From Lyophyllum atratum (lineage: Eukaryota; Basidiomycota; Agaricomycetes; Agaricales; Lyophyllaceae), in contig JACGCN010000014.1 in assembly GCA_014905825.1 (NCBI GenBank), positions 248,001-312,000 on the forward strand: DNA of 64,000 nt, given 5' to 3'. The position numbers and the translations under genes were made by a program. Under the pieces are notes generated by a model that worked only from the letters and a program-made list of their open reading frames with translations, was not told the DNA's origin and did not search any database. Shown in pieces: positions 10,558 through 23,633 of this stretch (position 1 is the stretch's first letter; each line of letters starts with the position of its first letter).

Positions 10558-11618
10558 GTCGAAATCGACTGCGCATGCGAGTCATGCGGGCATAGCATGG
10601 AGCCGCGCGCTGACGCGTCTACGGCAACAACACCGACGACGCGCTGGGATACAACGCAAATCCCGGAAACATGCGCGGCAACTTCCGACGGGATTGGCGG
10701 CACGCGGCCCGGGCTCACAACGGCTGCAGCATGCATCGTTGGTTGTGACTTCTGAGCCTATGCACACAAAAAATTCCCAAAGTCCTCGTTGCGTGGCCGG
10801 AGATAGTACTTCATTTGCAGAATGTGACGCAGTTTAGTAAAGTTTCCGGAGCGTCCAAGGTATAGCGTAGTGGACATGAAAGGTTGCATAGTCGTCGGAG
10901 TCTACCATATCGTTGTCTACCTCGACAGGTTAAGATTGAAGGAACACAAAGTATATCGTGAATATCCGATAGGCCTGTGTGGTGTGTGTGGAAGGCACGT
11001 ACAACGCAGTAAACAGGAGAGTTATAATCAGTAGAATCAAATACCTAGGTAGAGAGATAGCGCGGAAGAGAAAAGCTAACACTGGCTTCAGACTTGGCGA
11101 TGTCGCTCAGACCCGCAGTGTGCTTACCGGATCACGCGGATTAAGCAGGTAGACCTACGTTCCCGTGTCCTTGTTACCGATAGTCCTACGTAGTACGAGG
11201 GCTTACGTTTCTGGCTATTTCAATGCTTTCATGCCGGGTGCCTGGCGGGGAAAATACAGAGGCTTCCTTTGCGAATCTTGAGTTGAATGATGCCAGAGAA
11301 AGTTCTAGGAACAGATAACACTATATTGCCTGGAGCTTGCTAGACGCTCCTCCTCCGTTTTGCCTGGTCATGATTTCCGTCAATCCCAAGGGGTTGAAGG
11401 GAGATCTACATTTACACCCACCTCCAAATTTAACGGTTTCCAGTCCTAACAGAGCACGCTTAGCGGAATCGGGGGCTGGACGCAAGCTCGACGAGAGAAT
11501 GAGAACGGTTTTGGTCAAGTTTTGGTCCCGCTTTGTCAATAACAACGGATCGGAATTCGGCTGCAACATGACACCAATTCCGTATCGTTACTGTCGACCG
11601 CACACTCGCAGAGCACGC
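10558..11618. other. Intergenic, no supportable gene
   Basis: Region between the AKR copy 2 promoter and the VPS15 promoter. A stretch at about 11320-11640 is open on both strands for 80-100 codons, which may be a repeat, but I cannot identify it. Confidence 0.4.
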
Positions 11619-11625
11619 TATATAA
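11619..11625 (+). promoter_or_regulatory. TATA box, probable VPS15 promoter
   Basis: TATATAA followed by GG, about 160 bp before the VPS15 ATG; a 5' UTR of about 130 bases would be implied. Confidence 0.4.
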
Positions 11626-11785
11626 GGCGACGCTGATGCTCAGAGTCGTTCGCTCTGCTTCATAGCGCGAAACTTTCAAACTCGACTGCAGGAGGTACTC
11701 GTGCTCGTCGAGGAGCGAAATCACCGCCACCATCTCTTCTGCATTCACGGCCCAACTGCTTCTGTTCTCGATCTAGTAACTCATC

Positions 11786-14700
11786 ATGGGCAACATTCAC
11801 TCTGGGTCAACGTTGACGCGAACTACCGGAGCGCTGGACTCGTTTGTGGCTGAACTGGGGGGGGATATCATCTACGAGAAGAGGTGAGTTCACATTCAAT
11901 AAACTTCATTTCGCCACTCATGTACTTCGCAGCCTTGGTTCAGCTCGCTTCCTCAAGTCCGTAAAATGCCGCCATCGAAATCAATGGATTGTCATAAAGA
12001 TATTCATCAAGCCAGATCCCGGAGTCTCTTTGCGGACATATCATCGAAGGCTGAAGAGTGAGTGATGTCCTCAGTCATTTCTGACACCATTGAACCTTGG
12101 GTCCACCGGTTTCAGTTGATAGAGAGGCCCTTCTCGATATCTCGAACGTCTACAACTATCAAGCCTTCGTCGAGACGGACAAAGCTGGTTACATCATTCG
12201 ACAATGGGTTGCCAGCAATCTCTATGACCGTATCAGGTATGAAGTCTTAGTTTGTCCAGGTCAACGGGAGCTAATCCGTATCTAGTACTCGACCATTCTT
12301 GAGCATGATTGAGAAGCGATGGATAGCTTTCCAACTCTTCAATGCATTACGCGACGCGCGGAACCGCAAAGTTTCTCATGGCGACATCAAGTCTGAGAAT
12401 ATTTTGGTCACCTCCTGGAACTGGGTTTACCTGACCGACTTTGCGTCATACAAGCCAACGTATCTTCCGCTCGATGACCCGTCAGACTTCTCGTTCTTCT
12501 TTGACACCTCCGGCCGACGAACATGTTACATCGCGCCTGAGCGCTTCTACACTGCCAGTACCAACCCAGAGATCAGTGCTAAGAAGTCAAAGTTGGCGAT
12601 GGAGGACGCTGAGGGGAAGCGTGATGGGAAGGTGACGGAGGCCATGGACTGCTTCAGTGCAGGTTGTGTCATCGCGGAGCTGTTCTTGGAAGGCGCGCCA
12701 CTGTTCACCCTTAGTCAGCTATTCAAGTACAGAGAGGGCGAGTTCAATGTCGATACGCAGCTCGCGGCGATTGACGATGAAGGCGTCCGGGTGAGTGTTT
12801 CTTCCATGAAACACGTCATACGCTTATCTTGGATAGTAGAGTCTGATAAAGCAAATGATTGACCTCGATCCCAATGCACGCCCTACATTTGATTCCCTCC
12901 TCCACACGTCGCGTGGCTCCATATTTCCTGAGTCATTTTACTCCTTCCTGCACAACTATGTTGCGTCTATCAATGACCTCCATACCGCGACCTACATCAC
13001 ACCATCCCCGCCAACAGCAATGTCTACGGCTACCCCTTCTACAGTAGCCCCTTCGACATCTGGGTCAACATTACGGCCCAGCTCGTCACTGGGGCACCAT
13101 CCTGGTGCTCCAACCACGGATTCCGTTCCAGAAGCCCTCCCAAGCGAGTCTGACCATAGATTGGAGAAGCTCTGGGCTGACTATGAGAGTGTCGAGCCGT
13201 ACCTTGTACCAGATACGGCGGAGGAAACACCAAGAAATGTCAAGCTGGAGTATACTGCCACATCCACAAGCGTTTCGAAACCGTTTCAAGTAAGCCCTTC
13301 TCCGGTCATAATTGAAACTAAGCCTTATTTTCTACAGGATATCCTCCCCGTAGAATTACACATTCCGAATCGTGAACCCCACCTGGAAAATGGGCACAGA
13401 GGGCGAGCTGCCTCTGAAGGTATGCTATTTCACAATGTTCTTGATGTTTATGATATTAACAAACCTCCCAGATGGTCCGGCTCTCATTATCCTAGCACTG
13501 GTAACGTCTAATATACGAAACTGTGCGCTCCCAACGTCGAAAATTCGTGCATTGGACGTCTTTCTTGCCCTTTCCTCCCATCTCACAGATGAAGCCAAGC
13601 TCGACCGCATGGTGCCCTACATCGTCGATCTTCTTCACGATGAGGCCGCGATCGTGCGGTCAGCTGCCCTGCGTACTTTGATGCAAGTGGTAAGTGCTTC
13701 TCATCTCCTAATGTGATGGTGGCTCGTTTGCTGATAGATCTTGCAGCTCATGTTGGTCACCGTGATCACACCTTCGAACGCGGCGATCTTTCCAGAGTAT
13801 ATCATCCCTAACATTAGATACCTTGTGCAAGATGCTGAAATTTCAGTACGGTGTACCTATGCGCAATGTATTGCGCAGCTTGCAGACACCGCGGTGCGAT
13901 ACCTCGAAATGGGTCAAGCATTAAAGGCACACGGCACCTTCAAACTCGGTATTGATGCGCAGGAATACGACCAAGGTCACTTTGAGGTTCGTAGTCATAA
14001 CTTGTCACATGTACGGTGTTGGAATGTTGACCCCCTGGTGTATCTACATAGGTTTCGTATGACGCCAGCATGCAGGACTTGCAAAACAACATCCAGGAGC
14101 ACCTTTCGGCACTCCTCATGGATCCTTCAAGCATAGTCAAGCGCGCTGTCCTGCACGACATCTCATCCTTGTGCATCTTTTTGGGGCGACAGAAGACTAA
14201 TGATGTCCTCCTGAGCCATATGATCACGTACTTAAATGATCGTGACTGGCTCTTGCGTCTTGCCTTCTTTGAGAGCATCGTTGACGTGGCTGCTTGTGCG
14301 GGCGGGCGAAGTCTGGAGGAATACATACTTCCCCTCATGATACAAGCACTATCAGGTAGGGCATTCATGCCAGTACCCGTAAACCTGAACAACGCTAATG
14401 TGGTATGAGCAGACGTTGAGGAGACAGTGGTGGCAAAGGTTTTGGCGACTCTGACCAGCCTCTGCGAGTTGGGGTTGTTCCAGAAAATGCGCATATGGGA
14501 GCTTATGAGCGCGACGTTGGGTTTCTTATACCATCCGAATGTATGGATACGAGAAGGTTGGAGCTCAGACCCTCTTGGCTTGTGCAGTGCTGATAAGTGC
14601 TCCAGGAGCTGCGGCGTTCATTGCTTCCGCTGCGCACCACTTACCGCCGAGCGACGTGTGGTGTATTCTGTATCCGTCCCTCCGGCATTTCCTAAAGTGT

Positions 14701-17679
14701 GATGTAGTAGGAATTGACGAACACAGCCTGCTCTTGGCGATGAAACCTCCTGTACGAACCTAACTTCGTATTTCCCTGATGTTAACGGCTGACCCTGGGT
14801 TTCATCTCAAAGCTTCCGAGGCAGATTCTGGATGCCGCAGTCCAATGGGCGATGAAGTCCGACAAGACCAGTTTTTGGCGTGGACCTCGGAGGAATAGCG
14901 CGAAGATTGAATCACCTCGTGAAAGCGTCATATCAGTCCGTAAATCTGGCAACAGCACTATCACAAGGAATAAGTCTGAAGAGTGAGTCCTACGAGAAGT
15001 CCAAATAAGGCTCGGGAGGCTGAACCTACTCGTTTTTACAGGGATGAAGCGAACCTAAATAAGCTTCAGCAACTTGGGATGACTCCGAGCGAAGAAAGCA
15101 AGCTCCTTGCTATGCGGGATTACATCCTGAAGCTCGCCAACGCTACCTCGAGGTAGGTATTGCTTGTGCTATCTTGATCGTGTTGCTCAAGTCTGTGTTA
15201 GCTTCGCATCTCGTCTGAGCTCTGAACCTGAGACAGGGAAGAGCCTCAAAGTCGTGGGGGATGTCGAACTTCAGAAGCTAGGGGTCGTTCCACAGACAGT
15301 CTTTCTCAAAACGCGTACCTCCGACTTTGCACCACGTTCATCTCGCCTCGCCTCCTCCTCACGCAGATCAACTTTTGGCACTTCCGGTGGGACACCAATA
15401 TTGAGTCCAACTTGGACCAACAGAATGTCCAGTGCGGATCACAGCAGTGCTGGGGCACCCTTCGAGGATCTCCGCCGCAGACTCGCAACCATCAATGGGT
15501 CGGTGTCCTCTGTAGGCCTTGGGCCGCCTCCGCCTCGGGGAAACTTCTCTCCTATCGCTGGTGTACCCTCGACCTCTACTTCCGCGGCACACAACATCTC
15601 AGGACTCCCTACGACGCATGAGAGGCCGAGCAGCCCTACGGAGTCAATACTGTCTACTGCAAACTCACAAACTTTCCGACCAACGAGTAGACTGCACATC
15701 GGGAGCACTGATGGTCAGAAAGCCGCGCCTGCCATTGGGGCATCACGGGCAAACGCAACTGGGCTTTTGGATGCACACTCGAAGATACGGTCGGAGGAAT
15801 CGCCCGACCTTTCAGGAAGGTCATCACCGATATCCTTGTCAACTACCCTCCGACAGCGGCCACGCTTCCCATCACTTTTACCTATCTCGACCTACGGTCC
15901 GTTGATGTATCCTATAATTCTGATGTCATAAGGAACTAATTTGTGCATTAGACGGACAAGAGCCTGGGATCAGCAACCTCCTGGAAAATTTGTATCTAGA
16001 CAACAATCGCGAGCTGCAACAGGATTTTGGTCCTAAAGTCCACGAAGGCCCCGTCCGGCGGCGCAACGCTGTCCGTCATACCTTCGGGCACCGCGACGGG
16101 AAGGCACGGCAGACAGAGGCTAACCTAATCGCCAACCTCACCTCACATTCGGACGCTGTCACGAGCATCGCCGTATCGCCCGATCACATGTTCTTTGTAA
16201 CCGCCTCGGACGACAAGACGGTCAAGGTATGGGACACGGCGCGTCTGGAGCGCAATGTCACGGGCAAGCCACGGCATACGTATGGTCAGCACCATGCACG
16301 CGTCAAATGTGTCTGTATATTGGAAGGCGTGCATTGTTTTGCGAGTGCAGCGGACGACGGGAGTCTGCATATTGTTCGCGTGCATATTACGCAGAGTGGG
16401 GCGCTGCCGAAGTACACCAAGCTGCAGTTGATTCGGGAGCACCGTGTTGACACGGTTGGAGAGTATATAACGTGCATGACACATTATAATACAGGTATGT
16501 CCCACCTCGTCGCTGTTTCGTAGCTTTTCCGACCTTTCGAACAAGATACTTCATCAAATTTGGTGTACGCAACAACGCACTCGAATATCACGATCCTAGA
16601 TCTCCGGACGATGCGCGTTCTTCAAAATATGGAGAACCCTCGGCACTTTGGCCCCATCACTTGCCTGTGCATAGACCGTAAACGTTCTTGGATCGTTGTC
16701 GGCACGTCCACTGGTGTCCTGACCCTTTGGGACCGGCGCTTCGGTCTACTACTTAGGAGCTGGCACGTCGGTGTCGCCTCGACGGGGAGGTCTGTTCGTA
16801 TCCACCAATGCGTCGTACACCCCTCCAAAGGGAAGGGCAAGTGGGTGATGGTGTCCATGGAATCCTCAAGGCGATCCACCGACCGTTCGTACACGAACCT
16901 TGTAGAGGTCTGGGACATCGAGAAGGCGGTTCTGATGGAGACTTTCGTGACCCGGGTGGGATCGAGCGCGGACACGGTGCCAGAGCCGCATGAGCTTACT
17001 GGTGTTGATGCAGACTCGAATCCGGCAGCAGCGATCGCCGCCCTTGTGCGTTCACGCCGAAACGGGGGCAACCTCTCGGGGAATACACGGCCGCATGCCT
17101 CGTCTCGGAGTACTTCGAAGGACGCTACCACGCTGACGACGCCTGCTCCTGATGTCCGCGCGTTCCTTGTGGGACTTGATTTTGCAGGGCACACGCACAG
17201 GTCGTCGGACCTGAGTGAGCTTGGCGTGGACTCTCCGTCCTCCATGCGGATGCCAGGGAGAGGGTTTATGATTACCGGCTCTGAGGACCGGAAGTTGAGA
17301 TTGTGGGATCTAGGAAAGCTGGAGCGTACAACGATACTAAGTGGCCTGGAGTCGGATGTTGAGAGGCCTTCGTATCAGTGAGTGTCTTTAGTCTCCTTTC
17401 GTCAGTTCAGAATTGACACAGCTGTAAAACAGGGCTTTCAATTCTGGGACTGCTTCTACGTACGCGGAGACATGGCCACCATCGTCGGCGAGCGGGGCGC
17501 AGAGCAATCGGCCACCGCAGCGCATGTCTTTGATAACCCACAGCCAGCAGAATCTGCTTAAGTCGCATCAGGATGTCATTACGGCGCTGGCATCTATAGA
17601 ATCTCCATTTCGGGGTGGGATCATCAGTGGGGACCGTGCAGGCGTAGTGAAAGTATGGCGAATAGACATTGGAGAGTGA
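11786..17679 (+). CDS. vps15: VPS15, regulatory kinase-like subunit of the class III PI3-kinase complex
   Basis: Scaffold/pseudokinase partner of Vps34 in the autophagy and endosomal PI3K complexes. It starts MGNIHSGST, with Gly2 and Ser6 fitting N-myristoylation. The kinase domain (exons to about 12900) has FEKSLG-type IIYEKSLGSARFLKSV, IVIKIFIKPDP, HGDIKSENILVTSWNWVYLT, DFA in place of DFG, and RRTCYIAPERFY, all hallmarks of VPS15. HEAT-type helical repeats follow (about 13450-15150), then a Ser/Pro-rich linker with ESPDLSGRSS. A C-terminal WD40 propeller comes last (about 16080-17679), with TASDDKTVKVWDT, GVLTLWDRRFG, TGSEDRKLRLWDLGKL and a final strand VVKVWRIDIGE. More than a dozen introns of about 50 bp interrupt it. 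The estimated protein length, about 1,450-1,500 residues, is normal for the family. It is transcribed in the same direction as ThrRS 130 bp downstream. Confidence 0.95.
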
Positions 17680-17812
17680 ATAATACCCTGGACTGTATAT
17701 AAGCGAGATGTGTATTTTATGCGATCGGGAAAACTTAGATTAGATGCCATGTGGATAAACCTTGTGACCCGGCCATGGTCTTCTGCAAGAACGTGACTCG
17801 ATCGATCTTTGG

Positions 17813-20800
17813 ATGCTTGCCCAGAATCTGACTCGAATCCAGTCTTTTCTCCGTTATAGATTATCTTCCTGCCAGCGCAATCCATTCCCCCGCACACCCC
17901 ACTTTTACCCGACGCTGCCAGCACGGTATATGGCAATGGCACACCCAGTCGCCTCGTCGTCCCAGCCGGCCCAGATTCCGGCTCTCGAAACCCCTCATGC
18001 AGTGATAGGAAATGAGAAGAAGCCCAAAGAGACTAAGGAGAAGAAATCTAAGGGTGTAGAGGGGACCAGTTATCCTCTGGAGGTGCGCACGTAACGATAG
18101 CATGCGCTAGGACATGCCGTGACAATTTTATCTAGCTCCAACCTAAGCCAGAGTTCTTCGATCACCGTATCAAGATGTTCGACCAACTCAAGGCAGAGTA
18201 CGATGAGTTCGTGAGGGGTGCGTCTATTGTCGCGTTCGCCCCCTACATTATCTAACATGCGGATGTTCTAGCGCAACCCCGGGAGGAGATTACAGTCACG
18301 CTACCGGATGGCTCGGAACGCAAAGGAAAAAGCTGGGAAACAAGCCCCATGGATATTGCGAAGGAGGTGTCGAAAAGCTTGTCGGAACGTATCGTCATCG
18401 CTAAGGTACGTCGTCAAGTCTTAACTTGCGATATGTAACCAACGCATTCTGGACCACTAGGTAGACGGACAGCTCTGGGACTTGGAACGGCCACTGGAGA
18501 AATCTGTCAAGCTAGAGCTCCTGGACTTTGAACATCCAGAAGGTATGACTTGATCCCGCCGCGACCGTTCTCTTGAACTTATTGTGTAATAACAGGAAAG
18601 AAGGTTTTCTGGCATTCGTCCGCGCACGTACTTGGTGAAGCTGCTGAACGCCACTATGGCTGCCTTCTTTGCCTCGGCCCCCCTACAGACGATGGATTCT
18701 TCTATGAAATGGGAATCCAAGACCGGTATGCTATCACGGAATCTTATCATGGATGCGTGACTCATACAATTGAAGGCCCGTGTCGAACACGGATTACCCA
18801 GCCCTGGAAAAGGTCTCGGAAAGCGCGATCAAAGAGAAGCAGAAGTTCGAGCGCCTAGTCGTCTCCAAGGAGAAGCTCCTTGAGATGTTCAATGTGAGTT
18901 TACTCCCCTCTAGCTCTCGAATTGTGTGTAACAGTACACGGCAGTACAACAGCTACAAGCAGTACCTCATTGAGACGAAAATTCCCGATGGCACATCTAC
19001 CACAGTCTATCGCTGTGGTCCTATGATTGATCTGTGTGTGGGCCCACATATCCCCCATACAGGAAAGATCAAGGCGTTCATGATCACAAAGGTCGATCCA
19101 ACTAACTCATCTCCTTGGGTCGCAATACTTGACAGTGCTCTCTGATATAGAACTCCGCTTCCTATTTCCTCGGCGATCCTAAAAGGGAATCTTTGCAACG
19201 TATTTACGGTATATCATTCCCTGACAAGAAGCAGCTCGCCGAATACAAGGTATTCCTGGCCGAGGCTGCGAAACGCGATCATCGAAAGATCGGCAAGGTA
19301 GGACGGTAACTTGCTGCACGCTTTCTGTTGCTAATTCTAATACAAGGAACAAGAACTGTTCTTCTTTAACGATTTGAGCCCTGGAAGCTGCTTCTTCCTT
19401 CCCCATGGGACCCGTATATACAACTCGCTCGTCGAGCTTATGCGGGTGAGTAACTTAATTTCGATCGATCTACTTGTTTTAACATGAATCCAGTCCGAAT
19501 ATTTCAAACGAGGCTATCAAGAAGGTCAATAATGCCATCTGCTTCCGCCGGTCACATACTTACTCGTATTCCAGTCATCTCGCCCAACATGTACAACAGC
19601 AAGCTTTGGGAAACTTCCGGCCACTGGCAGAATTACAAGGACGACATGTTCGTCCTTGACGTTGAAAAGGAGAAATGGGCGCTTAAGCCCATGAACTGCC
19701 CGGGACATTGCCTGATCTTCGATTCGCGTGATCGTAGCTACAAGGAGCTGCCCATCCGTATGGCAGAGTTTGGTATAATTCATCGCAACGAGGCTTCCGG
19801 CGCCTTGACTGGCTTAACGCGCGTGAGGCGCTTCGTGCAGGATGACACCCATGTGTTCTGCATGCCATCGCAGCTCGAGGAAGAGATCGGGTATCTCTTC
19901 GACTTTATGGAACATGTCTACGGGCTGTTCGGCTTCGAGTTCCGCCTCGAGCTGTCTACACGCCCAGATAACTACCTCGGCACCATCGAGACCTGGAATG
20001 AAGCTGAAGCGGTAAGCGTGCCGCCTGTCATGTGTGTATGTAGAGAAGCGATTGATCACGGTCATCCCCCGCAGCAACTCACAAAGGCGCTCGAGAAGCA
20101 CCACCCGGGCAAATGGGACCTAAACCCAGGCGACGGCGCCTTCTACGGTCCCAAGATCGACATCACCATCCGTGACGCGCTGCGCCGATCCTTCCAGTGC
20201 GCGACGATCCAGCTCGACTTCCAGCTGCCCGAGCGCTTCAACCTCAAGTACCGCGCCGCCGAGGACACCAACGACCCCGGGCGCCCCGTGTCGAGACCCG
20301 TCATCATTCACCGCGCCATTCTGGGCAGTCTCGAGAGGTTCATCGCCATCATTACAGAGCACTTTGCCGGTAAATGGTACGTCGTCGTCAGCGGGTGTCG
20401 TCCAGGGGGAGCACGGAGACTAATCATGTCCGTCGTCCTTTTTCACAGGCCGTTCTGGCTGTCACCTCGGCAGGTCCTCGTCATCCCTGTCGCGAACCCT
20501 TACGTGCGCAGTTTTTTTCGTTGGACTCGCCGGAGGCTGTGCTGATTTTTTTGTTTTACGTTTGACATATGACGTCAACAGAAAGAGTACGCGTCGGAGG
20601 TCGCATCCCGTCTTGGCGAACTGGGACTCTACGCTGACGTGGATAACGGTGAGAATACCCTTCAGAAGAAGATCCGCAATGGCGAGATCGCGCAGTACAA
20701 CTTCATCCTTGGTACGTCGGCTTCACCGCGTTACATCAGGCCAAGACACTAAATTCTCTTTTCGCTCAGTGGTTGGACAGGATGAGTTGGAGGCCAAATC

Positions 20801-20927
20801 AGTCAACGTCCGCAATCGCGATGACGTAGGCAGCAAGGCCAGGGCGCAGGTCGTACCGTTCGAAGAGATTGCTCAAAAGCTGGTGGAGCTTAAGAAGTCC
20901 AGGAGCCTCGAGAATAAACTTGTGTAG
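17813..20927 (+). CDS. Threonyl-tRNA synthetase, possibly dual cytosolic/mitochondrial
   Basis: Class II synthetase that charges tRNA-Thr. Domains in order: TGS ([20 protein letters not shown]), the second additional domain with [16 protein letters not shown] and DLCVGPH, the catalytic core ([65 protein letters not shown]) and the anticodon-binding domain ([35 protein letters not shown]). The zinc ligands Cys (NCPGHC), His (DDTHVF) and His (IIHRAI) are present. About 12 exons. The first ATG (17813) precedes 39 residues rich in Arg/Ser/Pro and free of Asp/Glu, like a mitochondrial presequence. In-frame ATGs at 17930 and 17936 start [10 protein letters not shown] and would give the cytosolic form. 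Lys-rich KEKKSKG follows, typical of eukaryotic ThrRS. Confidence 0.95.
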
Positions 20928-21204
20928 ATCAGCCGTCCTTGTGGCCATGCTAGTCTTCGAGTAAATATATTTCAAATGTATTCGATGCAGTAGAGATGCA
21001 GGTAGCAGGAACGAAGTGATGATAATGATTGTCTATGTACACAACAAGAAAGTCCTTAAGATGAGAGAGCGTTGTGTGATGAGCATATATGTATGTACAT
21101 GCGGTCATTAGATGAATCAGTGTATACTTTGAGTTAGAGTCAGAAGACGGATATATGGAAGCTTTTGGTGCTACTGGGCAAGGGTTGTATATGTATGTCC
21201 GGGT

Positions 21205-22966
21205 TCACATGCCGAGGCTGCCCATGAATTGACTGCGCTGAGTGAGGAGACAACGTGTCAGTCAGTTCAAAAATCCACGAACACGAAAGACAAACCAGTT
21301 GCTGGATCGCCGCCCGCTCGTTCTCCGAGAAAGCGTTGATTTGCTCCGGCGTCATGCTGAAGACCTGCAATAACATTGCCTGGAAGACGTAAGATTCAGT
21401 TGAAACATGTCACTCTAAATGAGCGGTGAATACTTACGCGCTGAGCCTCGCTGATATCGGCCGAGGGTGCAACAGCAGGTGCAGTAGCAGCAGCTGGCTG
21501 TTGTGCAGGGGCTGGCTGTGCTGGTGCTTGAGGCGGCTGCGCTGGCTGCGTCGGCGGTGGTGGGGGCCTGTAAAACGGGGGCATGCCAGGGTGGTGAGGT
21601 GGAGGAGGAGCATGTTGCGGGTGTTGATGATGTGAGAACATAGCCGATGCAGGGGGTGCGGACATTGGGGGAGGAGCAAGCCCATGCATTGGTTGCGGTT
21701 GCTGCAAGGGCTGTGGTGGGTATCCCGGGTGCGGATTGGGGGGGTATTGAGGAGGCTGTTGGAGGTGTGGTGGAGGGACTGGGGGTCTCGGGGCCGCTGG
21801 TGGTGGTCCAGACGGCCCTGCTCCGCCTGATGTTGCTGCGAGCATACGTTGCAGGATTGCAGAGTCAACGATTTTATTCAGAAGGAGAGCCTGAAAGAGA
21901 GCATAGGCGAGCTGGGGATGGTGAATCAACAGCGTTCTTGCTTGCTCAGGATGCGTGATTACAAACGCCTGATGAATAGAGGCACGTTCAATATGATGCG
22001 CCGAGGACGACGACGATCTGGATTTATTTACCTTCATCTGAGCGAGAACTTCCATAAGCTGACTAGGTTGCATGCTTGCCAATGTCTGACTGATGTAATC
22101 CAAGGACGAGGCGCCTTTTGCAACTTGCACGCCAGCCGGTAGTCCAGCAAGAAAGGGCTGCTGGCTTTCATGGCTTCGAGTGTCACCCGAACCGCCGGCG
22201 CGCCATTGACTACGTGGCTCAGAGGGGCCGGGGACGCCCCCGTCAATAAGCTCGCCGCGGACTGTAGTTTTCCCCTCAAGGAACGGATCTGAATCCGCGA
22301 GATCGATCCTAAGTGGTCGACCGCCGACATCCGTGTTGTTGAGGTTTCGAACAGCAGACGCTGCGGTTTCGTGGTCTGTTCATGGAATTTTCGCAGGTAA
22401 TTTGCAGTGGTTTGCAGACCAGATGACGTTTTTGCGCGGCATGAACACACATATTTTAGATAAAGGCAATTATATGGTTATGTTGGTGGTTTGAACGACG
22501 TGATTGCCATTGATTGTGATTTTGGACGAGATATCCATGTTCGATTTGAGGATTGAGTAGACGATTTTGATCGTGCATGTGTGAATTGAAGAATTTGAAT
22601 ATTTGAGGTTGGGGTTTGGGAAAAAGGGAGCTTCGAGTCAGACAAAACCAAGGCCATAACGCACAGGAATAAATTGATGTACCCGCAAATTCACAGAAGC
22701 CGTAACCTCGGGGCTTTCCTGTCTCTCTGTCAAAAACTAGTCTAAACGGGGCGTTAAAATGTTGAGTTTGTACACGTTCTTGAGCATAAGAAGACCACAT
22801 GAAGACGATACCTAAAGCCAACTACTTGTCCCACGGACTTGAACACGTCGATTAGCTGGTCTTCGCCCATGTTATACGGGACATTGCCCACTATAGTGGC
22901 ACGGAAAAATTAGCCATGTGGGTCAGTCTGACGCAAATGTTACGCACCGAAGACAACTTTGCTCAT
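21205..22966 (-). CDS. Cleavage stimulation factor subunit 2 (CstF64/Rna15-like)
   Basis: RNA-binding subunit of the mRNA 3'-end cleavage machinery, acting in the nucleus. The ATG at 22966 gives MSKVVFVGNVPYNMGEDQLI (RNP2 within VVFVGNV). A later exon has LVFDRETGKPRGYGFCEFA (RNP1), then DHETAASAVRNLNNTDVGGR completes the RRM. The hinge region reads SSLDYISQTLASMQPSQLME and HPEQARTLLIHHPQLAYALF. It is followed by a long Pro/Gln-rich segment and the C-terminal helical domain MLLQVFSMTPEQINAFSENE, ending RSQFMGSLGM. All CstF64 parts are present, about 405 residues. One intron (about 22379-22688) is about 310 bp, unusually long for this locus; the others are about 50 bp. It converges with the ThrRS gene, with 277 bp between stops. 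Confidence 0.93.
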
Positions 22967-23547
22967 TGTATACGAGATATATGAATAGTTTCCTGTTCCT
23001 AGTGAGTTTCGCAGACAATGATAACGAGTTTACGACTGTGTGAGGAGTGTAACGACGATATGCGCAGAAAATGGGGATCTCCACAACACCACGAGTCAGC
23101 ACGTGCGCGTGAAGGTTAATGTTTGGTCATAATTGGATCTAGTGGTCAAACCCCACAATGACAAAGCTTTTTCGGGTTACCTCCCGCGCTTTGTCAACGT
23201 GAAGCGGCCTTCGTCATGCGTTCCCGCTCGTCCAATACCCGACTGCGCTTGCAGAGCCTTACTCAGCTACCACCTGTCTGGCAGGTTCAAGGTCGTTCCA
23301 TTGCACCGCCCTGTAAATCACGGAATCGATCTTCCGTAGTACTCCACAAGCTACCGCACAGCCACCCGTCTAGCCAAGTCGTTCAATAGCCGGGGCTGCC
23401 CTGACTTGTCTCGTCCTTTCCAGCTCTGGCTACACCAGCTCCGACCAATAGTAATACGAATGTGGCGAACGGATCACAGTGACTAGGTGGAACTGATCGA
23501 ATGACTCGGTCAGATAATGAATGACCGGGCCGTGCCGAAGGACCCGC
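22967..23547. other. Divergent promoter region of CSTF2 and the HSP20-type gene
   Basis: No gene seen. A TATA box for the right-hand gene lies at its edge. I found no clean tandem heat-shock element, although scattered GAA/TTC units occur. Confidence 0.4.
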
Positions 23548-23555
23548 TATATAAA
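23548..23555 (+). promoter_or_regulatory. TATA box of the HSP20-type gene
   Basis: TATATAAA located about 80 bp upstream of the ATG at 23634. Confidence 0.55.
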
Positions 23556-23633
23556 CGAAACCTTCATACTCCAATGGTGGTGCATAGTTTCCCCCCTTCC
23601 AGAACCGCCACTCCCACTACACCAGTTGCCTAG

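Noticed and set aside
11320..11640. Overlapping sense and antisense frames of 80-100 codons upstream of VPS15
   Set aside because: No family recognised and the VPS15 TATA box lies at the right edge; more likely promoter DNA or an unclassified repeat.
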